Of a stretch of 64,000 nucleotides of DNA, positions 19,578-29,016 are shown piece after piece. The stretch's first letter is position 1, and the number at the start of each line of letters is the position of its first letter. Under the pieces are notes generated by a model. That model was not told where the DNA came from, ran no database searches, and was given only the letters and a program-made list of their open reading frames with translations. Made by a program: the position numbers and the translations under genes. Origin of the DNA: Pseudothauera rhizosphaerae (GTDB lineage: Bacteria; Pseudomonadota; Gammaproteobacteria; Burkholderiales; Rhodocyclaceae); the NCBI RefSeq assembly GCF_004801305.1, contig NZ_SSOD01000011.1:93421-157420 (forward strand), in the 5' to 3' direction.

Positions 19578-20471
19578 CTATCCGGGCAAGGCGTAGTGGT
19601 GACCCCAATCGCTCAGTTGCGAGTAATTGCGCACGGTCCAGCTATCCCTGTCGATGACGATGCCGCCCCACCCGTACTCCATGGAGAAACCGGACGGCGT
19701 CATCACGTAGAACGAGGTCATCCGGTCGTTCGGGTGGTGGCCGAGATCGAAGGCCAGAGGGATTCCCGCCTTGCGCACCCGATCGAGCGCCAGTCCGACG
19801 TCGTCGATCGCACTGGCCTGGACCATGAGGTGGTGGGTACGCTTCTGGATGGGGATTTCGCCAGTCGCCAGCGAATGGTGGCGACCGGTCACGGTGTGGA
19901 AGAAGGTGGCATCCACGGCGACGCCGGGGAACTTCTCGGTGTCGCGGATGTAGTCGGAGATCCGCAAGCCGAGTTTTTCCGCATAGAACCGCACCGATTC
20001 GGCCGCGTTGCGCGCCACCGCGAGAATGTGGCCGACCCCCAGTTCGCCGGTGACGAAGCCGCCGAGCAGCACCGGCGAGTTGAACGGCCGGGAAATGGGC
20101 GCATGGGTCGGCCCGTAGCTGAACTCATGCCTGAAGCCGCTCGGGTCGACGCAGTAGAAGAGCTTCTCCACCAGGCGCGACTGGCGAAGCGCGGCATCGC
20201 CCTCGACCACGTCCACGCCGCGCCGCCTCAGCAGATCGACGTATGCCGAAAGATCGGCCTCCGTCTCGAGTTCCCAGCCAAGGACCGTGACGTCGTCCTC
20301 TTCGCCACGCTCGACGATCATGCGGTACTCGCGCTCGTCCATGCGCAGGCGCAGGACGTCGTCCCCCCGGCTGCCGACCTGCAGCCCGAGTATGCCGGCG
20401 GCGAATTTCTCCCAGTCATCGAGATTGCTGGCATTGATGACCACGTAACCCAGCGTCGAAACTTCAACCAT
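19578..20471 (-). CDS. type I (VOC-fold) extradiol ring-cleavage dioxygenase
   Basis: Two-domain extradiol dioxygenase of 297 residues. The C-terminal catalytic half supplies the likely Fe(II) ligands: a histidine in GVGHILAVARN, a histidine in HHLMVQAS, and a glutamate in GFSMEYGWGG. DRMTSFYVMTPSGF before the glutamate is typical of the BphC/HsaC-like branch rather than of XylE/DmpB catechol 2,3-dioxygenases. The start at 20471 has AAAGGAGGATGAG directly upstream, which rules out the 37-residue extension. It cleaves a catechol next to its hydroxyl groups, and in context it acts on the product of the phenol hydroxylase encoded upstream. The BphC-like character suggests a substituted catechol; this is inference. 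Confidence 0.88.
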   Translation of the reverse strand: MVEVSTLGYVVINASNLDDWEKFAAGILGLQVGSRGDDVLRLRMDEREYRMIVERGEEDDVTVLGWELETEADLSAYVDLLRRRGVDVVEGDAALRQSRLVEKLFYCVDPSGFRHEFSYGPTHAPISRPFNSPVLLGGFVTGELGVGHILAVARNAAESVRFYAEKLGLRISDYIRDTEKFPGVAVDATFFHTVTGRHHSLATGEIPIQKRTHHLMVQASAIDDVGLALDRVRKAGIPLAFDLGHHPNDRMTSFYVMTPSGFSMEYGWGGIVIDRDSWTVRNYSQLSDWGHHYALPG

Positions 20472-20826
20472 CTCATCCTCCTTTTGATCCCTGCAGTGAT
20501 CGGTCACTCTCGGCGGGGGAACCATTCTTCTCAGTGGGCCGATGCGCACCCGCCCGGCCTCCGTGAATTTGTCTATTGCCATTCTTTCTGCCGCGGAACG
20601 TCATGCCGTCATCCGTTCGGATGATTTTCCCGTGGGGCGGACTTGCTTCCGTCCGGACCCGGCTGCGCCATCGGGACAAGACGAGGCCATGCGTTCCGGA
20701 GAGCGCATGCGGACCATGTCCATACATCCGTTTACGGGGTCACGTGCGCAAAGAACGAAGCCCGGGAGAGCAGCGCCTTGCGCGCCGCCTTGCCGGGAAT
20801 GTGCGCCGCCCGACTTGAGCCAGGAA
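20472..20826. other. 355-base intergenic region with 24-base repeat
   Basis: No convincing gene. It separates the hydroxylase reductase from the ring-cleavage gene and contains copy B of a 24-base repeat. The minus-strand reading around that copy still spells GKIIRTDD, like the end of the 6.7 kb regulator, so it may be a recombination scar. I found no good sigma-54 or sigma-70 promoter here. Confidence 0.5.
20607..20630. repeat. 24-base repeat, copy B
   Basis: Exact match to 6736-6759, with palindromic core CATCCGTTCGGATG. It lies upstream of the extradiol dioxygenase. Confidence 0.85.
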
Positions 20827-21888
20827 TCAGATGTTCCTGAAGAGCGGACTGCGCACTTGCTGCGCGTCTGCTGCCGACAGGAATTTTTCGGTGTAGATGT
20901 CCCGCTCGAACAGGCGCCCCTGCATCAGCGTGGAGATGCAGGCGTCGATCATCACCGGTGGCCCGCAGAGATACGCCTTGTGGCCGCGGAAGTCGTTGCC
21001 GAACTGTTCTCGTGCCGCGTCGTGCACGAAGCCTCGCCTCCCCGTCCAGGCGGAGGCGTCCGGTTCGTCGGAAAGCACGGGCACGTAGGTGAAGTTCGCG
21101 TGCTCGCGGGCCATCGTCTCGAATGCCTCGTGGTAATAGAGTTCCGCACGGTTTCTCGCGCCGTATATCAGCGTGATCGGAAAATCGCACCCCTGCTCCA
21201 GCAGATCGAGAATCATGGAACGGGGACTCGAGAGCCCCGAACCACCGGCGAGAAAGATCATCGGAACATTCGATGATTTGCGCACGAAGAAGCGGCCATA
21301 GGGGCCGGTCAGGCGGACTTGATCACCCTCCGACAGGGCGTCGTGAATCCAGGTCGTTGCGGCGCCACCAGGCACGAGACGGATGTTCAGTTCGATCTCC
21401 CGGGTATCGGCCGGGCTGCTCGCCAGCGAGAAGGCGCGGCTGCCGAGTCCGCCGGGAATACGCAGGTTGATGTACTGCCCGGCTTGGAAGCGCAGTGCCT
21501 GGCCCTCGTCGAGCCGGATCCAGACGCCCTTGATGGTGGGGGTCAGGTTCTCGATGCGGCTGACCGTGCCGGTGAAGTCGCGCACCGGCAGGTTGAGGGC
21601 ATCGGGCTCGACGTCGATATCGGCCTCGATCGTCACGTCCGACTCCAGGGTGGCACAGCACGCGAGGCACATCCCTTCCTCGCGCTCGTGATCCATCAAG
21701 GCGAAATTCGACGCCTCGCCGTGATCGACCTCGCCGTCCAGGACCTGGACCTTGCAGGTCGCACACAGTCCGTGACAACAGGCATGCGGCAGATAGATCC
21801 CGGCGCGCAGGCTCGCGTCGAGGATGGTCTGGCCGTCCTCGACTTCGATCGCCTGGCCGAGGGGCTCGATGGTCAATTGGAAGCTCAT
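20827..21888 (-). CDS. dmpP: phenol hydroxylase reductase component (P5)
   Basis: Reductase of 353 residues. The N-terminal plant-type [2Fe-2S] domain has CCHGLCATCK and a fourth cysteine in CLACCATLE. An FAD domain with RAFSLASSP follows, then an NAD(P) domain starting MIFLAGGSGLSS and a C-terminal YLCGPPVM. It passes electrons from NADH to the di-iron hydroxylase. The start at 21888 gives the family N-terminus MSFQLTIEP; a longer reading adds 29 unrelated residues. It lies 196 bases after dmpO, an unusually wide gap for this operon. The DmpQ ferredoxin gene that often follows dmpP is absent. Confidence 0.95.
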   Translation of the reverse strand: MSFQLTIEPLGQAIEVEDGQTILDASLRAGIYLPHACCHGLCATCKVQVLDGEVDHGEASNFALMDHEREEGMCLACCATLESDVTIEADIDVEPDALNLPVRDFTGTVSRIENLTPTIKGVWIRLDEGQALRFQAGQYINLRIPGGLGSRAFSLASSPADTREIELNIRLVPGGAATTWIHDALSEGDQVRLTGPYGRFFVRKSSNVPMIFLAGGSGLSSPRSMILDLLEQGCDFPITLIYGARNRAELYYHEAFETMAREHANFTYVPVLSDEPDASAWTGRRGFVHDAAREQFGNDFRGHKAYLCGPPVMIDACISTLMQGRLFERDIYTEKFLSAADAQQVRSPLFRNI

Positions 21889-22084
21889 GTGGAGAATCGC
21901 TTTTTTCGCGGTTACTGATAGCAGACCGGACAACGCCAGGAAGATGGGCTCCCGGACGTGTCCACAGACACCCACGGCGAAGGGGTCTTGATTCCGGCGA
22001 TGGCCGGTGTTCCGTGAGCCGACACCTCGGCTACCGGCCAGGAGCCCTCAAGCCGGTTGCCAAGGTGCCGGCCCGCGGCAAGGT

Positions 22085-22444
22085 TCAGATTCCCAGGCCC
22101 CTGTACCCCTTCAGTCCGGGCGTGGAGAAGCGCAGAAAATCCTTGTGATGAAGGCCGTTGTCCCGGATGGACTTTTCCGGGTCGGGCGTCCAGGGTTCGT
22201 CGTCCTTCTCCCAACGCGCCTCCGCCCAATTGATATGGGCCGCATCGGGATGAACTTGCAGGATGGGGGCGACCATTCCGGTCAGGACATCGCCGAACTT
22301 CATCTCCGGCGAGACCAGCAGGCTGAATGGCGCCGCCAGCATCAGGTGCCCGTCCCAGCACATGTACAGAATCTGGTTGCCGTGGTAGTTGGCCACCGTG
22401 TCGCGGGCGACGCCCACATACTCCTTGACTGCAGCAACTGGCAT
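22085..22444 (-). CDS. dmpO: phenol hydroxylase P4 component
   Basis: Small gamma-type subunit of 119 residues of the multicomponent phenol hydroxylase (DmpO/TomA4/PoxE family), recognised by VKEYVGVARDTVANYHGNQ and LYMCWDGHLMLAAPF. In this enzyme family it forms the oxygenase with P1 and P3. AAAGGAGGAAAAG precedes the ATG. It lies 32 bases after dmpN in the canonical order. Confidence 0.95.
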   Translation of the reverse strand: MPVAAVKEYVGVARDTVANYHGNQILYMCWDGHLMLAAPFSLLVSPEMKFGDVLTGMVAPILQVHPDAAHINWAEARWEKDDEPWTPDPEKSIRDNGLHHKDFLRFSTPGLKGYRGLGI

Positions 22445-22476
22445 GTCTCTTTTCCTCCTTTGTTGAACCGGATTGC

Positions 22477-24003
22477 TCAGCTATTGGTGGTTGCCATGCC
22501 TCGCCATTGGGCAAAGTTGCGCTGATCTTCCGACCCTTCGAAGCCCATGTTGTCGATGCCGGGCCGCAGATGCACCCACTTGAAGAATTCCTCGAGACCG
22601 CCGCCGCCCATATTGCCCTGCAGCATCTGATTCACCGGCAGCCAGGACTGGATGTACTTCTCCGGTTCGTTCTCGAAGATGTGCTGGCAATGATCGGAAC
22701 AGAAGTGGTACTTCTCCTTCTTGTACACGGTCTGGCGATGGCACAGCTTTGTCGGGTCGCCGGGTTCGGTGAAGATCATGGGGAACTGGCAGACTTGGCA
22801 GTTCGCCCCCAGGCCACCCGCATTCACGTAGCGCTTTCCCTCTTTCTCCATCTGCGCCCACATTTCCCACCGCGGCCGGTAATACTTGTCGAAGGTGTCC
22901 GGGTATTTGGCCGACAGCCAGTCCAGTTCCTCCGGTGAGGGGATCCAGGTGTGGAACATGGTGCCGAAGTTCCACTGGTACAACGCGGCCCACAGCTGAT
23001 GCGACACGTGCTCCTTCGCCTCGGCAGCCTGCGCGACGCAATCGGGCACCTTGATACCGTAGCGCGCGAGATCCCTGAACAGGGCGCCGCCGTTCTGCTC
23101 GAAGTAGATATCCCAGGCTTCCCTCCAGCTCATCACGCGCTTGGGCAGCATGTAGTCCATCATCGCGCCGATCAGCGACAGGAAGCGGGTACCACGCCAG
23201 GTCCACTTGTCGATCCAGCCCTGGACGATCGGCAGGTTGTCGGGATCCTGCTCCAGCATGAACTTGATGCACTCGAGCCCCAGCGTCATGTGGCGCGCTT
23301 CGTCCGACTGCGCGGAAAAGCCGAACGTCATCGTACCGACGTCGCCGTTGTAGGCTGCACCGGAAACGAACGGCACGAACACCAGGTTGGTCAGCACGTA
23401 TTCGAATGAGAAGCCGATCGCCACCATCCACTCGAACGGCCCGCCGGTGATGGCGTCGTCGATGAAGGATTTGCCGACGGACTGGTACCACATGCGCGGG
23501 TACTGATGCACGAAGGCGTTGATGCCGTTGTAGTACTTGTTGTAATTGCTCGCCGTGTGGATCTGGGTCTGGGCGTGGCGGATCTCGTCGATCGCCTGCA
23601 TCTGGCAGGCGACCCGCGGCCCGACGCCGCGGAACTGGCGGCCAGCGATCGAGAACCCCCGGTGCGCCATGTATTCCACCTGCGGCACCGCGGTGAAGAA
23701 GATCTTGATCGCATTGATGTAGCGCGCGTCGGTCACGTTCAGGTGGCCATTGGACTGGTTGAACGAGTCCAGAATCGCGTACAGCTTGCGCTCCTTTTCG
23801 GCCTGGTACTTCCAGTACGCGTCCATCGTCAGGCGGAAAGGGTCTTCCCACTTATCCCAGTCGTGGACCTTGATTCCCTCGTATTTGTCATAGGGAAACA
23901 CCACGTCCATCGGCTGATAGGTGGTCTCCCAGTCGAGACCGCGCGTCAGATGACGATAGCGGTCCTTGAGCGACATCTTCTTCTGCGTAGCTTTCATATC
24001 CAT
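22477..24003 (-). CDS. dmpN: phenol hydroxylase large (alpha, P3) di-iron subunit
   Basis: Catalytic subunit of 508 residues. The carboxylate-bridged di-iron centre is visible as two ExxH motifs, DEIRHAQTQ near residue 137 and DEARHMTLG near residue 235. The C-terminus carries a cysteine-rich YHS-like segment (NCQVCQFP, then HFCSDHC). It hydroxylates phenols to catechols with O2 and electrons from DmpP. GGAGGGG lies 6 bases before the ATG. It is the fourth gene of the canonical KLMNOP order. Confidence 0.97.
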   Translation of the reverse strand: MDMKATQKKMSLKDRYRHLTRGLDWETTYQPMDVVFPYDKYEGIKVHDWDKWEDPFRLTMDAYWKYQAEKERKLYAILDSFNQSNGHLNVTDARYINAIKIFFTAVPQVEYMAHRGFSIAGRQFRGVGPRVACQMQAIDEIRHAQTQIHTASNYNKYYNGINAFVHQYPRMWYQSVGKSFIDDAITGGPFEWMVAIGFSFEYVLTNLVFVPFVSGAAYNGDVGTMTFGFSAQSDEARHMTLGLECIKFMLEQDPDNLPIVQGWIDKWTWRGTRFLSLIGAMMDYMLPKRVMSWREAWDIYFEQNGGALFRDLARYGIKVPDCVAQAAEAKEHVSHQLWAALYQWNFGTMFHTWIPSPEELDWLSAKYPDTFDKYYRPRWEMWAQMEKEGKRYVNAGGLGANCQVCQFPMIFTEPGDPTKLCHRQTVYKKEKYHFCSDHCQHIFENEPEKYIQSWLPVNQMLQGNMGGGGLEEFFKWVHLRPGIDNMGFEGSEDQRNFAQWRGMATTNS

Positions 24004-24027
24004 TTCCTGCCCCTCCGTTGTCGGTAT

Positions 24028-24297
24028 TCAGTCTTTCCATGCCAGGGTGAATTCGTCATCGTCTTCATCCAGATGGCCGGAGATCGTGATGAGATTGACG
24101 TTGAGTTCCTGCAGATCGTAGGGACGGCCGATGCGTTCTTCGATCGAAGCGCGCTTCACTGTTAAACAGCCCTCGGCATCGATCTTCACCAGCCCTGGAC
24201 TATGCTGGACGGTGGCCGCCGGGTTGTCCGCGACGATCGCGTCGACGATCGGGCGGGTTTCCTCGTTTGCCTGAAACGCAATGAATACGATCGACAT
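24028..24297 (-). CDS. dmpM: phenol hydroxylase P2 regulatory (coupling) protein
   Basis: Cofactor-less effector protein of 89 residues in the MmoB/DmpM family (VFIAFQANEETRPIV start; GRPYDLQELNVNLITISGHL near the end). It binds the oxygenase and is needed for efficient turnover. It starts 3 bases after dmpL ends. Confidence 0.95.
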   Translation of the reverse strand: MSIVFIAFQANEETRPIVDAIVADNPAATVQHSPGLVKIDAEGCLTVKRASIEERIGRPYDLQELNVNLITISGHLDEDDDEFTLAWKD

Positions 24298-24300
24298 TTA

Positions 24301-25296
24301 TCACTCCCCTTCCCAGATTCCGAGCTTCTGCAGACGAGCCTTGAGCTCATCGGTGATCACGCCGACAACGGCTTCGGCATCCGAGCCGAAGGCGGCAACC
24401 GCCAGGGCGGCCAGGGCTTCGGTACCGCGGCCGAAGTAGTCGAATGCCCATTCCGACACGAGAAGCTTGTTCTCCGCCGACTCGGCGACGGCCGTCTTGA
24501 CGATGGCATCGACCCAGCGCGTGGCCTCGCTGTCCCAGTCGCTCATGAACTTGGTCGCCAGGCCATGGAAGGCATTGCCGTCTGCGGAGATCAGCGTGCG
24601 AAGGTGGCGATACAGGAAGGGATAAAGAAGACCGTCGAGCACGAGGTTCTGCGCGACGAAGAGTTCGAACCAGTCCTTCACGACGAAGCTGTCCTCGAGA
24701 TAGCGGCGCAGGGGCTGCCACGATGCTCCGCGCAGCCAGAGTTCCTTCGCTGCGTGCAGCGCCTCCTCACCGCCGAGCGCCAACCCGATACGGCTGATCT
24801 GCTGCGCGATCCCGAGCCGGTCCATGGCCGCGTAGTTGCACGCCGCCTCGAACGCAGTCCCGTACCCGTATGCCGACATGAACATGTTGTTCATGTTGGC
24901 CCCCCATTCCGCATGCCGCGCGGGCACCAGGAACTGCAGCATCAGCTCGCGGGAGCGCTCCGGCAGCGCCTCGACCATGCCGTTCTCCACCGCAAACGCG
25001 AAGGCCGAATCCGCCGCCTCCTGCTGCTTGGCGCGGGCGATGGTGTAGGCGCCGTAGTAATACTGGCGCGGATCCTTGAAGTCGTACCAATCCTTCATTC
25101 GGATTCGGGTGCGGCGCTCATCGAAGATTTCGAGATCCGGCTCCCATGTCGGGCGGTAGTGATAGAGCCAGGTCTGCTGAATGTCGTAAGTGCCCTCCTG
25201 ATAGCGCGTCGCGGGCTTGTCGCCGAACCGCTCCGCCAAGTGATCGAAGGTCTGGCGCAACGGTTTGATTTCGACGGTTCGCAAGTCAATTTGCAT
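24301..25296 (-). CDS. dmpL: phenol hydroxylase P1 (beta) subunit
   Basis: Beta subunit of 331 residues of the phenol/toluene monooxygenase family. It is a helical ferritin-like paralogue of the alpha subunit without the full iron ligand set (TRIRMKDWYDFKDPRQYYYG near the N-terminus; NNMFMSAYGYGTAFEAACNY in the middle). It forms the structural core of the oxygenase with DmpN and DmpO. It lies 20 bases after dmpK. Confidence 0.95.
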   Translation of the reverse strand: MQIDLRTVEIKPLRQTFDHLAERFGDKPATRYQEGTYDIQQTWLYHYRPTWEPDLEIFDERRTRIRMKDWYDFKDPRQYYYGAYTIARAKQQEAADSAFAFAVENGMVEALPERSRELMLQFLVPARHAEWGANMNNMFMSAYGYGTAFEAACNYAAMDRLGIAQQISRIGLALGGEEALHAAKELWLRGASWQPLRRYLEDSFVVKDWFELFVAQNLVLDGLLYPFLYRHLRTLISADGNAFHGLATKFMSDWDSEATRWVDAIVKTAVAESAENKLLVSEWAFDYFGRGTEALAALAVAAFGSDAEAVVGVITDELKARLQKLGIWEGE

Positions 25297-25316
25297 CTAT
25301 GTCTCCTGATTGATTT

Positions 25317-25586
25317 CTAAGCCTCGTGCGGTCCACCTGCGACGCGGTCGACGACATCTCTCAGCCTCCAGCCCATTTCGCCATCGGCGCAATGTTCGCT
25401 GGAAGAGGTGAGAACGACAGCCCGATTCCGGGCGCAGAACTCTTCGAACGCGTTCTGTGGAAGGATCAACTCAACGAACAACTCGGGGTCGCCGATCGCG
25501 AAGTCGAACTCGATGAAGCCGCCCGGCCTGTTGCCCGTGACGCGGACGTACCTGCGGCTGTGAATCAGCCCTGATAGCTGTTGCAC
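25317..25586 (-). CDS. dmpK: phenol hydroxylase assembly protein P0
   Basis: First gene of the hydroxylase operon, 89 residues (RRYVRVTGNRPGGFIEFDFA; ending GWRLRDVVDRVAGG). The DmpK family helps assemble or activate the oxygenase and is not needed for catalysis in vitro. A GTG start at 25586 is chosen because AGAGGAG lies 6 bases upstream. The upstream ATG at 25610 has no such site and would add residues the family lacks. Confidence 0.9.
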   Translation of the reverse strand: MQQLSGLIHSRRYVRVTGNRPGGFIEFDFAIGDPELFVELILPQNAFEEFCARNRAVVLTSSSEHCADGEMGWRLRDVVDRVAGGPHEA

Positions 25587-25678
25587 GACGTCTCCTCTTT
25601 CTCGAAGCATCGGACGAAGGGATGGCCCGCTACGCCGCATGCTCGCTTTTCATGGCCATTTGGATGGCAAGGCTCTAT

Positions 25679-25694
25679 AGCAGCCATCGTGCCA
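25679..25694 (-). promoter_or_regulatory. sigma-54 (-24/-12) promoter of the phenol hydroxylase operon
   Basis: The minus strand reads TGGCACGATGGCTGCT, with GG and GC separated by exactly 10 bases. It differs at one key position from the consensus TGGCACG-N4-TTGCW. Transcription would start near 25667, about 80 bases before the dmpK start. A sigma-54 dependent activator is encoded divergently next to it. Confidence 0.85.
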
Positions 25695-25734
25695 ACCACC
25701 CTTCAGGCACATGAGGGAGAACCGACCTTGAATC

Positions 25735-25744
25735 CAAGCACTTG
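25735..25744. promoter_or_regulatory. candidate activator site 1 (CAAG-N2-CTTG)
   Basis: CAAGCACTTG, near-palindromic and the exact reverse complement of the site at 25810-25819. It is centred about 72 bases upstream of the predicted dmpK start of transcription. Confidence 0.4.
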
Positions 25745-25809
25745 CATTCATTGAGTTTTTTCCGGCCTTTCTTTCTAAGTCAGGCCAGGAGAGCGCTCAT
25801 ACCCCAAGG

Positions 25810-25819
25810 CAAGTGCTTG
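25810..25819. promoter_or_regulatory. candidate activator site 2 (CAAG-N2-CTTG)
   Basis: CAAGTGCTTG, partner of the site at 25735-25744, with centres 75 bases apart. It is centred about 148 bases upstream of the predicted start, within the range of sigma-54 upstream activating sequences. The assignment is inference. Confidence 0.45.
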
Positions 25820-25880
25820 CCAAGGGAGGGCGGAACTCATAAATTTCCGACCACGCAGCTCAGATTGTTTGAATTTTCGA

Positions 25881-27695
<1,815 letters not shown>

Positions 27696-27955
27696 CCCCG
27701 AATCTCATGAAGAACTCGATACTTGCTTCGGTTCCATCCATACGAAACCAACACACAGAAAACAAGGTGGTGCGTCCCCTTCTGGAAGCGCGGCCATATC
27801 ACAGACCAACCCATCGCCCATGGCATCAGCCGAAATCCGGCAGCCTATGGCTTGCCCCACACCTGCAACAGCGCGGGAGCGGCTGGTGTCGATGAAGTCG
27901 GTGCCCCCCACGGCCACCATCTACCAAAAAGCGCTTGAGTGACGATGAGGCACCG

Positions 27956-28171
27956 CTAGCCTACGTAGCAATTCTCGTTGTGCCAGCGCAGATAGACCGC
28001 ACCAGGACGATGATCCGGATGTTCCGGCAGCCTCGGCAGGGGCTGACCATGCAGGCGATAGTAGGCCTTGCCGTTGAACCACTCCTCACTGATGCGCGGG
28101 CTGACCTTGACGTGATAATCGGGTGTGACGGTCACCAGCAACGTTCCTCCCAGGTGACCCTCCGTTTTCAA
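27956..28171 (-). pseudogene. HNH endonuclease C-terminal remnant
   Basis: The minus strand encodes about 70 residues ending in RWHNENCYVG, with KVSPRISEEWFNGKAYYRLH before it. This matches the C-terminus of HNH_2-type (PF13391-like) restriction endonucleases. The HNH part itself is missing, so this is a truncated gene at the left edge of the defence island. The 260 bases between the regulator and this fragment show no gene. Confidence 0.6.
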
Positions 28172-28311
28172 CCAGAGGGCACAGGGGCAATCGCTTCACT
28201 GTCCTCGGTCCATCCGTGACTAGGCGCACGGCATCGATCCGCATCGGATCAAGTGCAATTCGGCTCGAAAGCCATTTTCGCAACAGTTCCATTCGAAAAT
28301 ATCCGGCCTGA

Positions 28312-29016
28312 CTACCGACCCAGTAATTGCGTTCGAGACTTGGCGATAGCGCGCAGCCGGGCGCGGACGATTTTTCTTTGCTCGGGCTTTGGCAACGTAG
28401 CGAAATCCGGGCAGGGCTCACCGTCGAGCCGTGCTTCTGGACCGAACATGTGGCCTTGCAGTTCGATCAGGTGTTGGGAGAGTCGGTGCTCGTCGTCGTC
28501 CAGGTGTTCGGGATGGTCGTGCAGGTATGCGCGCGTCTTGCTCAGATCCAGGCCGGTGGCCCAGGCCATCAGGCAGACCTGGGTCTCGCGGTAATGCAGG
28601 TCTTCCAAACCACGGAGCAAATCCAGGAGCGGGTCCGATGTCTGGGTGGCTGTACGCAGGAAGCGCGGCTTCGGCCTGAGCAGTTCCTCCAGCCGGTCGG
28701 CGACATCTTTGAGCGGGGCAGATAGGGGCCAAGTCTGGCGGCGTTCCCACAGGCGCAGGATGAGATCCACGCATTCGCGCCGCGCCGACTCCCCCGCCGC
28801 ACCTTCGGGGGCGGAGGCAGCACTTTCCATTTTCTCCGCAAGATAGTGGGCCAGCCAGCGGCCCAGGGTATCCATCTCACGGTCGAGCTTCAGCTCCTCA
28901 AGTATCCGTTGGCCCAAGGCGATGGTGGTGCTCCAGGGTTTCGAGGTGTCCGCTGGGGTGGAGGAGGTAGAGGAGGACGGCGGGGGGCTGGTAGTCGATG
29001 TTTTTTTCCTGGCCAT
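28312..29016 (-). CDS. hypothetical helical partner of the STAND ATPase
   Basis: Unrecognised protein of 234 residues. It begins with a Ser/Thr/Pro-rich stretch (about 1-27) that is encoded inside the 3' end of the upstream giant gene, a 119-base overlap. The rest looks all-helical and charged (LDREMDTLGRWLAHYLAEKM, LILRLWERRQTWPLS), with no membrane segment or catalytic motif that I recognise. The overlap implies translational coupling, so it is probably a second component of the STAND system, for example an adaptor, inhibitor or effector-linked subunit. Which of these it is cannot be told. Confidence 0.7.
   Translation of the reverse strand: MARKKTSTTSPPPSSSTSSTPADTSKPWSTTIALGQRILEELKLDREMDTLGRWLAHYLAEKMESAASAPEGAAGESARRECVDLILRLWERRQTWPLSAPLKDVADRLEELLRPKPRFLRTATQTSDPLLDLLRGLEDLHYRETQVCLMAWATGLDLSKTRAYLHDHPEHLDDDEHRLSQHLIELQGHMFGPEARLDGEPCPDFATLPKPEQRKIVRARLRAIAKSRTQLLGR

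Noticed and set aside
20473..20727. 84-codon minus-strand frame containing KIIRTDD
   Set aside because: No ribosome site and it runs into the dioxygenase leader; better explained as a leftover of the regulator tail around the 24-base repeat.
22481..23851. 456-codon frame overlapping dmpN on the same strand
   Set aside because: Out-of-frame reading of dmpN; the dmpN frame carries both iron-binding motifs.
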